This document shows positions 1 through 7,833 of a stretch of 64,000 nt of DNA, piece by piece; position 1 is the first letter of the stretch, and each line of letters begins with the position of its first letter. Source of the DNA: Kiloniellales bacterium (GTDB lineage: Bacteria > Pseudomonadota > Alphaproteobacteria > Kiloniellales > JAKSDN01). Location of the stretch: contig JASJEC010000011.1 in NCBI GenBank assembly GCA_030064845.1, positions 27,516 to 91,515 on the forward strand. The letters are read 5' to 3'. Under the pieces are notes generated by a model. The model was not told the origin of the DNA, searched no databases, and saw nothing but the letters and a program-made list of their open reading frames with translations. A program made the position numbers and the translations under genes.

Positions 1-1716
1 GGCCACGGGGCAGCGCTTGTGAAAGGAACAGCCGGTGGTGCCGATCTCGACCACGGAGGCGGCGGCCAGCTGGGCCGTTTCGGTTTCACGGATCTCCTCC
101 AGCCAGCCTTGGCGCATCTCCGGCACGGAGTGGAGCAGCAGCGAGGTATAGGGGTGGTAGGGCGGAGACAGCACCTGTGCCGTCGGCCCCTGCTCGGCTA
201 CCCGGCCGGCATAGAGCACGACCACCCGGTCGGCGAAGCTCGCGATCGTGGAGAGGTCGTGGCTGATGAAGACGAAGGTGACCCCCGTGTCGTTCTGCAG
301 GCGCTTCAGCAGGTCGATGATCTGCGCGCCGACCACGGTGTCGAGCGCCGAGGTCACCTCGTCGCAGAGAATCACCTCGGGCTCGGCGGCCAGTGCGCGG
401 GCCAGGTTAACCCGCTGCTTCTGCCCGCCCGAGAGCGCCTGGGGCCGCCGGTTGGCGAATTCGGCCGGCAGCTCCACCATTTCCAGCAGCTCGGCGACCC
501 GGCGGCGCCGGTCCCCCGCCGGCATCTCGAGATAGAATTCGAGCGGCCGCTCGAGCGCCTGGCCGACCGTCTTCAGGGGATTGAAGGCGACGTCGGGCAT
601 CTGCATGACGATCTGCACCCGCTGCAGCTGCTTGCGGGTCCGCTCCTTGACGTCGTTCTTCAGCGCGCTGCCGTCGAGCAGGATCTCGCCCTGGGCGGCG
701 GGCAGGAGGCCGGAGATCACCCGCGCCAGGGTGGACTTGCCGCAGCCCGACTCGCCGATCACGCCCACGGCCGAGCCGCGCGGAATGTCGACCGTGACGT
801 CATGCAGGATCTTCACCGCCGGGCTGCCGTCGAGCCGCTTGCCGTAGCCCGCGTCGACACCCTTGATTTCGATCACGAGGCCCTCGCCATGGCCCCCCTC
901 GGCGGCGCCTTCGCCGGTCCGCTTCGGCGGTGGCCGGACCGCGGCCATCAGCTTGCGCGTATAGTCCTGCTGCGGGTCGTGCAGGATCTGCTCGGTGGTG
1001 CCCTCCTCGACGGTCTCGCCGCCGAACAGCACCTTGATCCGGTCCGCGATCTGCGCGACCACCGCGAGGTCGTGCGTGACGTAGATGGCGGCGGCGCCGG
1101 AGTCCCGGATGGTGTCCTTGAAGGCGGCGAGGACCTCGACCTGGGTGGTCACGTCGAGCGCGGTCGTCGGCTCGTCGAGCACCAGGAGATCGGGGTGGGC
1201 GTTCATTGCCATGACCGCCATCAGCCGTTGAAGCTGTCCGCCGGAGACCTGGTGAGGGTATTTGCGGATGATGTTCTCGGGGTCCGGCAGCTGCATGCGC
1301 CGGGCCAGATCGATCATGCGGGCCTCGGCCTCGTCCCGGGTGCCGACCCCGTGCACCATCGAGACCTCGGTGATCTGATCGTCGAGGCGCAGCGAGGCGT
1401 TGAACGCGGCGGCGGCGGACTGCGCCACGTAGGAGATCCGCGCACCGCGGATCGCCCGCTTGTCTTCCAGCGAGAGGTCCAGCACGCTGATGTCGTCGAA
1501 GATCACCTCGCCGCCGCAAAACCGGCAGCCGGGCTTAGCGTAGCCCATGGACGCCAAGGCGATGGTCGACTTCCCGGCGCCGGATTCGCCGATCAGCGCC
1601 AGCACCTCGCCCCGCTTCACTTCCAGCGAGACGCCGCGCACGATCGGCGTGAAAGGACTGCGCGTGTTGCGCCGGCCTTCGATCTGCAGGTTCCTGATCT
1701 CGAGCAGCGCGCTCAC
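1..1716 (-). CDS. Dipeptide/oligopeptide ABC transporter, fused double ATPase (3' end cut by window edge)
   Basis: Energises import of a peptide-, nickel- or opine-like solute through the two permeases encoded just upstream. Two complete ABC cassettes lie in one chain (572 residues visible). The first has Walker A GESGAGKST near residue 43, signature VSGGQLQR and Walker B LLVLDEP; the second has GESGCGKST, LSGGQKQR and VILCDEV. The frame is still open at base 1 and ends in the Cys-containing FHKRCPVA tail typical of Opp/Dpp ATPases, so only a few residues are missing. The start is a GTG whose last bases overlap the permease stop (GTGA). DppD and DppF are usually separate proteins; the fused form (as in YejF or GsiA) is known. 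Confidence 0.93.
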   Translation of the reverse strand, partial: MSALLEIRNLQIEGRRNTRSPFTPIVRGVSLEVKRGEVLALIGESGAGKSTIALASMGYAKPGCRFCGGEVIFDDISVLDLSLEDKRAIRGARISYVAQSAAAAFNASLRLDDQITEVSMVHGVGTRDEAEARMIDLARRMQLPDPENIIRKYPHQVSGGQLQRLMAVMAMNAHPDLLVLDEPTTALDVTTQVEVLAAFKDTIRDSGAAAIYVTHDLAVVAQIADRIKVLFGGETVEEGTTEQILHDPQQDYTRKLMAAVRPPPKRTGEGAAEGGHGEGLVIEIKGVDAGYGKRLDGSPAVKILHDVTVDIPRGSAVGVIGESGCGKSTLARVISGLLPAAQGEILLDGSALKNDVKERTRKQLQRVQIVMQMPDVAFNPLKTVGQALERPLEFYLEMPAGDRRRRVAELLEMVELPAEFANRRPQALSGGQKQRVNLARALAAEPEVILCDEVTSALDTVVGAQIIDLLKRLQNDTGVTFVFISHDLSTIASFADRVVVLYAGRVAEQGPTAQVLSPPYHPYTSLLLHSVPEMRQGWLEEIRETETAQLAAASVVEIGTTGCSFHKRCPVA

Positions 1717-2606
1717 TTGATCAGCTCCGAGGAGATGTCCTTCTGAGAGCGGCCCAGGTTCCAGTCGATCAGCAGGTTGTTGGCTAGGGTCACGGAGAAG
1801 ATGCAGACCGCCGGCAGGATCGGCGCCAAGGCGACGTGGATGCCGTAGAACAGCACGTAGTTCATCGCCGCCATGTTCTCCTTGACCATGGAGCCCCAGT
1901 CGGAGAAGGGCGGCTGCACACCGAGCCCGAGGAAGGAAAGCGACGAGAGCAGCAGGATCGAATAGGTGAAGCGCAACCCGAAGTCGGTCGAGAGCGGGAT
2001 GAAGGCGTTGGGCATAACCTCGTGGCGAAGGATCCACCAGAGCGACTCGCCCCGCGCCCGGCTGACCTCGACGAAATCCATCACCATAATGTTCTGCGCC
2101 AGCGAGCGGGCGATTCGGTAGACCCGGGTTGCCTCGATGAAGCCGATGGTCAGCACCAGCAGCCAGAGCGAGGATCCGAAGGCCGAGACCAGGATCAGCG
2201 CCAGCATGATCGAAGGAAAGGAGACGAAGGCGTCGTTGATCCGGCTCATCACGTCGTCGACCCGCCCGCCAAGGATGCCGGCGACGAAACCCAGGGTGAC
2301 GCCGGCGACGAAGGCGAAGACCGTGGCGGCCAGCGCCAGGCCCAGGGTCATGCGGGCACCGAAGATCAGCCGGCTGAAGACGTCGCGTCCCAGGTAATCC
2401 GAGCCGAGCAACATCCGCGCCTCTCCGTCGCCGGCGCCGAAGGACTGGTCGGTCAGGATTTTGCTTTCCTCGTAGGGCGCCAGCCAGGGCGCGGCCAGGG
2501 CGACGAAGGTCCAGAACACCAGGATCCCGACCGACATCCAGCCGAGGAACCCGAGCTCGGGCAGGTGGAAGCGGGGCTCCTCCGCGACGGCGGGCGTGGC
2601 GCTCAT
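1713..2606 (-). CDS. Peptide/nickel-type ABC transporter permease, DppC-like
   Basis: Inner-membrane permease of 297 residues that forms a heterodimer with the DppB-like protein encoded upstream. It starts with a short soluble N-terminus and a first membrane helix near residues 20-40. A long periplasmic loop containing LLGSDYLGRDVFSRL, the DppC/OppC family hallmark, follows, then about five further helices. The cytoplasmic EAA coupling loop reads FVEVSRARGESLWWIL. The ATG at 2606 overlaps the stop of the upstream permease (ATGA), which fixes the start; a longer open frame upstream is only the antisense image of dppB. The 3' end overlaps the ATPase by four bases. Confidence 0.93.
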   Translation of the reverse strand: MSATPAVAEEPRFHLPELGFLGWMSVGILVFWTFVALAAPWLAPYEESKILTDQSFGAGDGEARMLLGSDYLGRDVFSRLIFGARMTLGLALAATVFAFVAGVTLGFVAGILGGRVDDVMSRINDAFVSFPSIMLALILVSAFGSSLWLLVLTIGFIEATRVYRIARSLAQNIMVMDFVEVSRARGESLWWILRHEVMPNAFIPLSTDFGLRFTYSILLLSSLSFLGLGVQPPFSDWGSMVKENMAAMNYVLFYGIHVALAPILPAVCIFSVTLANNLLIDWNLGRSQKDISSELIK

Positions 2607-3553
2607 TTGGCGTGCCTCAGTCGCGGATTGGCCACGATGGAGACCACGTCGGCCAGGAGGTTGAGGAAGATGTAGATCGCGCAGAAGAACATCGCGCAGG
2701 CCTGCACCACCGGGATATCGCGCGAGGCCACCCCGTCGACCATCAGCTTGGCGACCCCGGAGTAGGAGAAGATCGTCTCGACCACCAGCACGCCGCCGAT
2801 GATGTAGGCCAGGTTGACCGCGATCACGTTGATGATCGGCGCGATCGCGTTGGGCAGGGCGTGCTTGAGGATGATGGTCCGGCGCGGCACGCCCTTGAGG
2901 ATCGCCATCTCGATCGAGGGGTGGCCGAGCACGTTGAGGATGGCCGAGCGGGTCATGCGCATCATGGGCGCCAGCACCGCCGCGGTCAGGGTCGCGACCG
3001 GCATGGCCAGCGCCAATAGGGTCTCGCCCCAGCTCGCGTCCGCGGAAACGCGCGCGATCGCCGGCAGCCAGCGCAGCTCCACGGCGAAGGCCAGGACCAG
3101 CAGGGTCGCGATCAGGAACTCGGGCGCCGAGATGATCGCAATCGAGCCCGTGGTGAGCGTCCGGTCCATGAACCCGCCCGGGCGCATCGCGGCGTAGAGG
3201 CCGAGCCCGACCGCCAGCGGCACGGCGAAGAGCGCGGCCAGCCCGCCCAGAAGAAGCGTCTTGGGCAGCCGGGGCGCCAGGATCTCGGAGACCGGGCGTT
3301 GGGTTGCCAGCGAGTTGCCGAGATCGCCGGTGACCAAGCCGAGCAGCCACTCGCCGTAGCGCACGTAGGCCGGGCGGTCGAGATTCATCGCCTCGCGGTA
3401 GGCGGCCAGGGTTTCCGGGGTCGCACCCTGTCCAAGCACGGCCTGGGCGACGTCGCCCGGCAGGATCTCGGTCCCGGCGAAGACGATCAGCGAGACGACG
3501 AACAAAGTCACAACGCCCAACGCGATCCTGCGCAGGATCAGCGACCCGAGCAT
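2603..3553 (-). CDS. Peptide/nickel-type ABC transporter permease, DppB-like
   Basis: Inner-membrane permease of 316 residues and first gene of a minus-strand permease-permease-ATPase operon. The N-terminus (LILRRIALGVVTLFVVSLIVF) is the typical DppB start, a single helix followed by the GDVAQAVLG segment. An EAA-type loop (AILKGVPRRTIILKHALPNA) precedes the last two helices. On the minus strand a purine-rich GGGGGA lies just before the ATG. The binding protein at 3920 is transcribed the opposite way from the shared upstream region, so the whole importer is split over two divergent units. Confidence 0.93.
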   Translation of the reverse strand: MLGSLILRRIALGVVTLFVVSLIVFAGTEILPGDVAQAVLGQGATPETLAAYREAMNLDRPAYVRYGEWLLGLVTGDLGNSLATQRPVSEILAPRLPKTLLLGGLAALFAVPLAVGLGLYAAMRPGGFMDRTLTTGSIAIISAPEFLIATLLVLAFAVELRWLPAIARVSADASWGETLLALAMPVATLTAAVLAPMMRMTRSAILNVLGHPSIEMAILKGVPRRTIILKHALPNAIAPIINVIAVNLAYIIGGVLVVETIFSYSGVAKLMVDGVASRDIPVVQACAMFFCAIYIFLNLLADVVSIVANPRLRHAK

Positions 3554-3727
3554 GAACTCCCCCTGTTCCGGCTCCTCACGCTTGCCCCATTGTTTGTTCG
3601 TATCGGGCCGTTGCCGTCAGTAAGGCACGATCCCGGCAGCGAGATCAACAGCCGGGCCGGGCTTTACTCGATCCGCCCGGAAACCAAGCCGGCCAACTTC
3701 GCGGTTTGCCCAAAATCGGAAGTTAAA

Positions 3728-3795
3728 CTAGTGTGATGGTTCTGAAATTCGGCACGATGAACATGCCGAATCTTTCGGAAGCTGAATCACACTAG
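3728..3795. repeat. Imperfect palindrome, first of a tandem pair
   Basis: Outer arms CTAGTGTGAT (3728-3737) and ATCACACTAG (3786-3795) are exact reverse complements. Inner arms ATTCGGCA (3747-3754) and TGCCGAAT (3764-3771) also match. The unit lies in the 366-bp divergent spacer between the permease and binding-protein genes and is followed 12 bp later by a second palindrome with related AGTGT/ACACT ends. It could be a short mobile palindromic repeat or a regulatory dyad. Confidence 0.75.
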
Positions 3796-3807
3796 CACCT
3801 TAGTGTT

Positions 3808-3860
3808 AGTGTCCCTTCGATTCCGAAGCTCGATTGCTCGAGATTCGGAATCGGGACACT
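3808..3860. repeat. Imperfect palindrome, second of a tandem pair
   Basis: Arms AGTGTCCC (3808-3815) and GGGACACT (3853-3860) pair exactly, and GATTCCGAA (3819-3827) pairs with TTCGGAATC (3844-3852). It shares its terminal AGTGT/ACACT and the internal TTCGGAAT-like core with the palindrome immediately upstream, so the two look like members of one repeat family. The rest of the spacer 3554-3919 shows no further gene; promoters of both divergent units must lie here. Confidence 0.75.
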
Positions 3861-3919
3861 AGGCTCAGGCCGGCAAATTGAACCTGCGGTAACAGCAGCA
3901 ATGGAACAGGGAGAGACCG

Positions 3920-5518
3920 ATGCAAGACAAAAGGGGTGAGTACTGGAAGTCCGAGTTCCTGAAGGGGCGGATTTCCAGGCGCGAGTTCATTGGCCGGGTC
4001 GGCGTCCTCGGCCTGACGGCGGCGGCTTCGGGCAGCCTCTTGGCCTCGGCCGACCGGGCCCTGGCGGCCACGCCGAAGAAGGGCGGGCGGCTGATCCTGG
4101 GCTGGTACGCCCACAGCGCCAAGGACACCTTGAACCCGAACCGTCTGACCACCTCGCTCGACTTCCAGCGGGCCTATCAGACCATGGGAACCCTGGTGCG
4201 CTACGCCAACGATCTCTCGGTGCAGCCCGATCTGGCGACCGAATGGGAATCCAGCGACGACGCCAAGGTGTGGCGCTTCAAGCTGCGCCAGGGCGTGGAG
4301 TTCCACAACGGCAAGACGCTCACCATCGAGGACGTGATCTACTCGCTCAACCGCCACCGCGGCGACGACAGCGACTCGATCATCAAGGCCTGGCTCGATC
4401 CGATCACCGATATCCGCAAGGACGGCAACGACGTGCTGGTGGTCGAGCTGAGCGGGCCGAACGGCGATCTGCCCTATTACTTCGGCGACATGCACGCCTG
4501 CATCGTTCCCGACGGCTTCACCGACTTCAACAACTGCATCGGCACGGGTCCTTACAAGATCAAGACCTTCGAGCCGGGCGTTGGCATGCTGTCCGAGCGC
4601 TTCGGCAACTACTACCGGGACGACATCGCCCACGTCGACGAGGTCGAGAGCTTCGGCATCGGCGACACCCCGGCCCGCATGAACGCGCTGATCTCGGGCG
4701 AGGTCCACTTCGTCACCCGCGTCGACCCCAAGCTGGTCGAGCTGATCAACAACGCGCCGGGCGTCACCATGGCGAGCGCCCCGGGTTCGCGGCACATCAC
4801 CTTCCCGATGATGTCCGACGCGCCGCCCTTCGATAACAACGACCTGCGTCTGGCGATCAAGCACATGGCCGAGCGCCAGAGTATGGTCGACAACGTGCTG
4901 AAGGGCTTCGGCACCATCGGCAACGACACGCCGATCGGCCCGAAGGACAAGTACTTCTGCAAGGACATCCCGCAGCGCGAGTTCGATCCGGACAAGGCCA
5001 AGTTCCACCTCAAGAAGGCGGGCATGGAAGGCCAGACGGTCACGCTCCACACTTCGCCGGCGGCGGGCGGCTCGGCGGCCCCGGACCTGGCCCTGCATCT
5101 GGCCGAGAGCGCCAAGAAGGTGGGCTTCAACATCCAGGTGCAGCGTGAGCCGGCCGACGGCTACTGGAGCTCGGTCTGGATGAAGCGGCCCTTCCACATG
5201 TCGAACTGGATGCCGCGTCCCACGGCGGACCTGCGTTTCAGCCTGGTGCACCTCTCGGATGCCAAGTGGAACGAGTCCCACAACGGCACCGCCGAGCTGG
5301 ACGGCCTGATCATCAAGGCGCGCGGCATGATCGACGGGCCGGAGCGGGGACAGGTCTACTGCGACATCCAGGAGATCGTCCACAACACCGGCGGTTCGGT
5401 GATCCCGGTCTTCAACAGCTGGCTCGACGCCCGCACCGAGAAGCTCATGGGCTGGTCGGCGCACCCCGTCGGCGAAGGCGACGGCTTCCGGGTCCACGAG
5501 AACGTCTGGCTGACCTGA
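3920..5518 (+). CDS. ABC transporter substrate-binding protein, family 5 (DppA/OppA-like), Tat-exported
   Basis: Periplasmic solute receptor of 532 residues for the importer encoded divergently at 1-3553. The N-terminus carries a twin-arginine motif SRREFI at residues 19-24, then a hydrophobic stretch ending in an AxA-type site before ATPKKGGRL, so it should be exported folded through Tat. The mature part has SBP_bac_5 features: a DLATEWESSDDAKVWRF segment, VEFHNGKTLT and a YKIKTFEPG segment. The length is normal for the family. GGGAGAG lies seven bases before the ATG. The ligand cannot be told from sequence; peptide, opine or similar are all possible. Confidence 0.94.
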   Translation: MQDKRGEYWKSEFLKGRISRREFIGRVGVLGLTAAASGSLLASADRALAATPKKGGRLILGWYAHSAKDTLNPNRLTTSLDFQRAYQTMGTLVRYANDLSVQPDLATEWESSDDAKVWRFKLRQGVEFHNGKTLTIEDVIYSLNRHRGDDSDSIIKAWLDPITDIRKDGNDVLVVELSGPNGDLPYYFGDMHACIVPDGFTDFNNCIGTGPYKIKTFEPGVGMLSERFGNYYRDDIAHVDEVESFGIGDTPARMNALISGEVHFVTRVDPKLVELINNAPGVTMASAPGSRHITFPMMSDAPPFDNNDLRLAIKHMAERQSMVDNVLKGFGTIGNDTPIGPKDKYFCKDIPQREFDPDKAKFHLKKAGMEGQTVTLHTSPAAGGSAAPDLALHLAESAKKVGFNIQVQREPADGYWSSVWMKRPFHMSNWMPRPTADLRFSLVHLSDAKWNESHNGTAELDGLIIKARGMIDGPERGQVYCDIQEIVHNTGGSVIPVFNSWLDARTEKLMGWSAHPVGEGDGFRVHENVWLT

Positions 5519-5542
5519 GCCCGACCGAGACCGCCAGCCTAT

Positions 5543-5620
5543 GGGGAACTCCGGCCTTGAAACCGCCGGAAGTTCCCCCGGGACTAGGGCGCATCCCTCT
5601 CCCTCTGTGGGGAGGGATGC
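5543..5620 (+). terminator. Two consecutive GC-rich hairpins after the binding-protein gene
   Basis: The first hairpin pairs GGGGAACTCCGGC (5543-5555) with GCCGGAAGTTCCCC (5565-5578), with one bulge. The second pairs GCATCCCTC (5591-5599) with GAGGGATGC (5612-5620). Neither has a T-tract, so Rho-independent termination is not certain; they may instead protect the 3' end of the abundant binding-protein mRNA. Confidence 0.5.
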
Positions 5621-5677
5621 GGCACCGCTACGCGGGCTTGGTCGAAGTCAGGATCCCATCAGAAGGGAGGAACTGGA

Positions 5678-6118
5678 ATGTTCAGCAACATTCTCGTCGC
5701 GATTGATGGATCCAAGTCATCCACAAAGGCCCTGGAAGCGGCCATCGAAGTGTCGAAGAGGTTCGATGGCAAGCTGCATTTGATCCATGTCGTTCGAGAG
5801 ATGCAGCTTCCCGCGGAGGTCATACATGCCAAGGAATTGGAGACGGTCCGAGGGACCAGGCAGGATGTGCTCAACACGGTCGGCGAGCGTCTGGTCAACC
5901 AGGCGAAGCGGGTCGCCGAGACCAAGGGAGTCAAGTCGGTGGCGAGCGATATCGGGACCGGGGATCCGGCGAACGCCATCATCGGATATGCGAGCCGAAA
6001 CGGCGTCGATCTGATCGTGGTGGGCAGCCGCGGTCTGGGCCAGGTCCAGGGCATGTTGATGGGCAGCGTGTCGCGCAAGGTGAGCAACCTGGCGGCCGTT
6101 CCCTGCTTGGTCGTCTAG
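5678..6118 (+). CDS. Universal stress protein, UspA family
   Basis: Single-domain cytoplasmic Usp protein of 146 residues. It opens with the family pattern ILVAIDGSKSSTKALE and ends with VVGSRGLGQVQGMLMGSVSRKV, the G-2X-G-9X-G-(S/T) signature of the ATP-binding Usp subclass, so nucleotide binding is likely. GGGAGGAA lies seven bases before the ATG. It stands alone between the importer hairpins and a convergent lipoprotein gene. Such proteins are induced by starvation or oxidative stress, but no regulatory site is evident here. Confidence 0.95.
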   Translation: MFSNILVAIDGSKSSTKALEAAIEVSKRFDGKLHLIHVVREMQLPAEVIHAKELETVRGTRQDVLNTVGERLVNQAKRVAETKGVKSVASDIGTGDPANAIIGYASRNGVDLIVVGSRGLGQVQGMLMGSVSRKVSNLAAVPCLVV

Positions 6119-6188
6119 GGCCGTTTTCTGATCGAGTCTGGAAGCTGCCGGCAGACTGATGGGACCGCCCGAGCCCGGGCGGGTCTCG

Positions 6189-7394
6189 TCAGCCATTGGG
6201 CGGACGGTCCCGCCAGAAGTCGCCTTCGCGGCCGATTTCGCGGCCCAACTCTATCAACGCCCGCATATAGTCAGGATCGAACTCGGTCGACCGGTTGGCC
6301 CGGAAAGAGTCCGGGATCGATATCATGTTGAAGCCGAAATTGTCGCGACGGGCCAAGTTGTAAATTCGCTCGACGTCCCGATTGGCCTTGTTTCGAAGGA
6401 GAGCTTTCAGAGCACGCGATGCGATGGGCTTCACCGTGACAGGCGCCGGTTGGTAAACGCTGTGGGCATTGCCGTTCAGGATCACAAAGATTTGCCGTCG
6501 AAACGTAAGGCCCAGGATTTCGTTCAAGCGGCCCAGATCCATCTGAGCGGGATAGGCGAACACCTGGCTGGAGAGGGCGCCGTCCACATGCAGTTCGGTG
6601 AAGCGCTTGCCTTCGGCCTCCCATTCTATGGCGACGGGTGGGAAGAGGACCGGGATCGCCGCCGACGCGAGGATGATTTGACGAATGAGCGCGACCGCCC
6701 GGTCGTCTCCTCGATTGGCGATGGTGCCGATGTTCCAGACCATCGGACGCAGGGCGTCGAAATGGGTCGTAATGATGAAGAGGCTGCGGCCGGTCCGGTG
6801 CTGCTCGGCCAGCGCCTCGACGAGCTCGGCGGTGATATAGGTTTCGACCTGCTTCTTCAGCGGCGTGGTATCGGCGAGCGCCGATCCGAACAGGAAGCCG
6901 GCCACGGTGTCCCAGCGATACACGTCGTCGCGGGTCACGGAGGCGTAGGTTTCGAGCAGAACCGGGTCATAGGCTGGGCCCAGAAATGCGAAGGGGGCGA
7001 TCATCGCCCCCGTGCTGACGCCGGTGACAGATTCGAACTGGGGCCGCTCGCCGGACTCGGTCCAGCCGGCGAGCAGACCGGCGCCGAAGGCGCCGTTCGC
7101 TCCGCCTCCGGAAATCACGAGCGTGCTGAGCATCGGCGCGGTCTCGAGCGTTGCGTCGACCGCTTCGGGAAATCGGGCCCTGAATACGGGCGCTCCCTTC
7201 TTTATGAGCTGCTCGAGGTTCGCCGGCGCCGCATCGCCCCACCAGCGTTCCATTGCCGGGCCGGAGGGATCGACTTGCTCATATTCCGCCGCACTGAGGG
7301 GACGATGGTCGACGGTCCGGGCGCAGCCCGCAATCGCGCCCGCGGCCACGAGCAGCGCCGCAAAGGCCGATACAATAGGTGGCACGGTTGGCAT
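6189..7394 (-). CDS. Patatin-like phospholipase lipoprotein
   Basis: Predicted membrane-anchored acyl hydrolase of 401 residues. A lipoprotein signal (hydrophobic residues 8-22, lipobox IAGC with Cys24) precedes a patatin domain. That domain has an oxyanion loop GGGANG (96-101), a nucleophile elbow GVSTG (125-129, Ser127) and a catalytic-dyad DGA (271-273). The elbow is GxSxG as in active family members. I chose the internal ATG at 7394 rather than an upstream in-frame ATG at 7463 because a GGGACGCAGGG purine stretch precedes it and it begins exactly at a lipoprotein signal. It is convergent with uspA and divergent from the MscS gene. The substrate is unknown. Confidence 0.88.
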   Translation of the reverse strand: MPTVPPIVSAFAALLVAAGAIAGCARTVDHRPLSAAEYEQVDPSGPAMERWWGDAAPANLEQLIKKGAPVFRARFPEAVDATLETAPMLSTLVISGGGANGAFGAGLLAGWTESGERPQFESVTGVSTGAMIAPFAFLGPAYDPVLLETYASVTRDDVYRWDTVAGFLFGSALADTTPLKKQVETYITAELVEALAEQHRTGRSLFIITTHFDALRPMVWNIGTIANRGDDRAVALIRQIILASAAIPVLFPPVAIEWEAEGKRFTELHVDGALSSQVFAYPAQMDLGRLNEILGLTFRRQIFVILNGNAHSVYQPAPVTVKPIASRALKALLRNKANRDVERIYNLARRDNFGFNMISIPDSFRANRSTEFDPDYMRALIELGREIGREGDFWRDRPPNG

Positions 7395-7833
7395 CACCCT
7401 GCGTCCCTTCCCCTTCGCAACCGGCTGGACGGGCGCGCCGCCGACGGCTTCTCCGAACTGCATCGGGGCCGGCTCGAGTGGCCCCCCACCTGTTGCCGTG
7501 CCGAGATTGCATACTCTTCCGCATCAAGCAATGGGTCATGGCGAGCGCCGACCTTCGGAGTCAGTATTTCGTTTCCGGTGGAGTTCCCGGCGCGTCAAAT
7601 TGCAGGAGCCCGACGCCGGTGACCTTCGGCGCCAGGCCCGATGGCGACGAAGGAAGCCTTGCCTCCCACCCTGACTCCAAACCATTCAGAGGGGCCCCAT
7701 GCCTAGCCACCGCTTGAACGGGTTGAAGGGGCTTGCCAGCTGGCTGATTTCCCAGACAGGCCGTTGGCGTGCAGACTGCAAGGCTGACTGCGGCAGTTCA
7801 GGTCGCCGGGGAATGGAGGTGGGAGAGATAAAG
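7395..7833. other. Divergent spacer between lipoprotein and MscS genes
   Basis: A 439-bp stretch without a convincing gene. It must hold promoters for both flanking genes, but I see no clear -35/-10 pair, operator or transposon relic. Short open frames here have no recognisable content. Confidence 0.4.

Noticed and set aside
800..1519. Arg-rich 239-codon frame on the minus strand
   Set aside because: It is an out-of-frame reading within the fused ABC ATPase gene; the in-frame reading has both sets of Walker and signature motifs.
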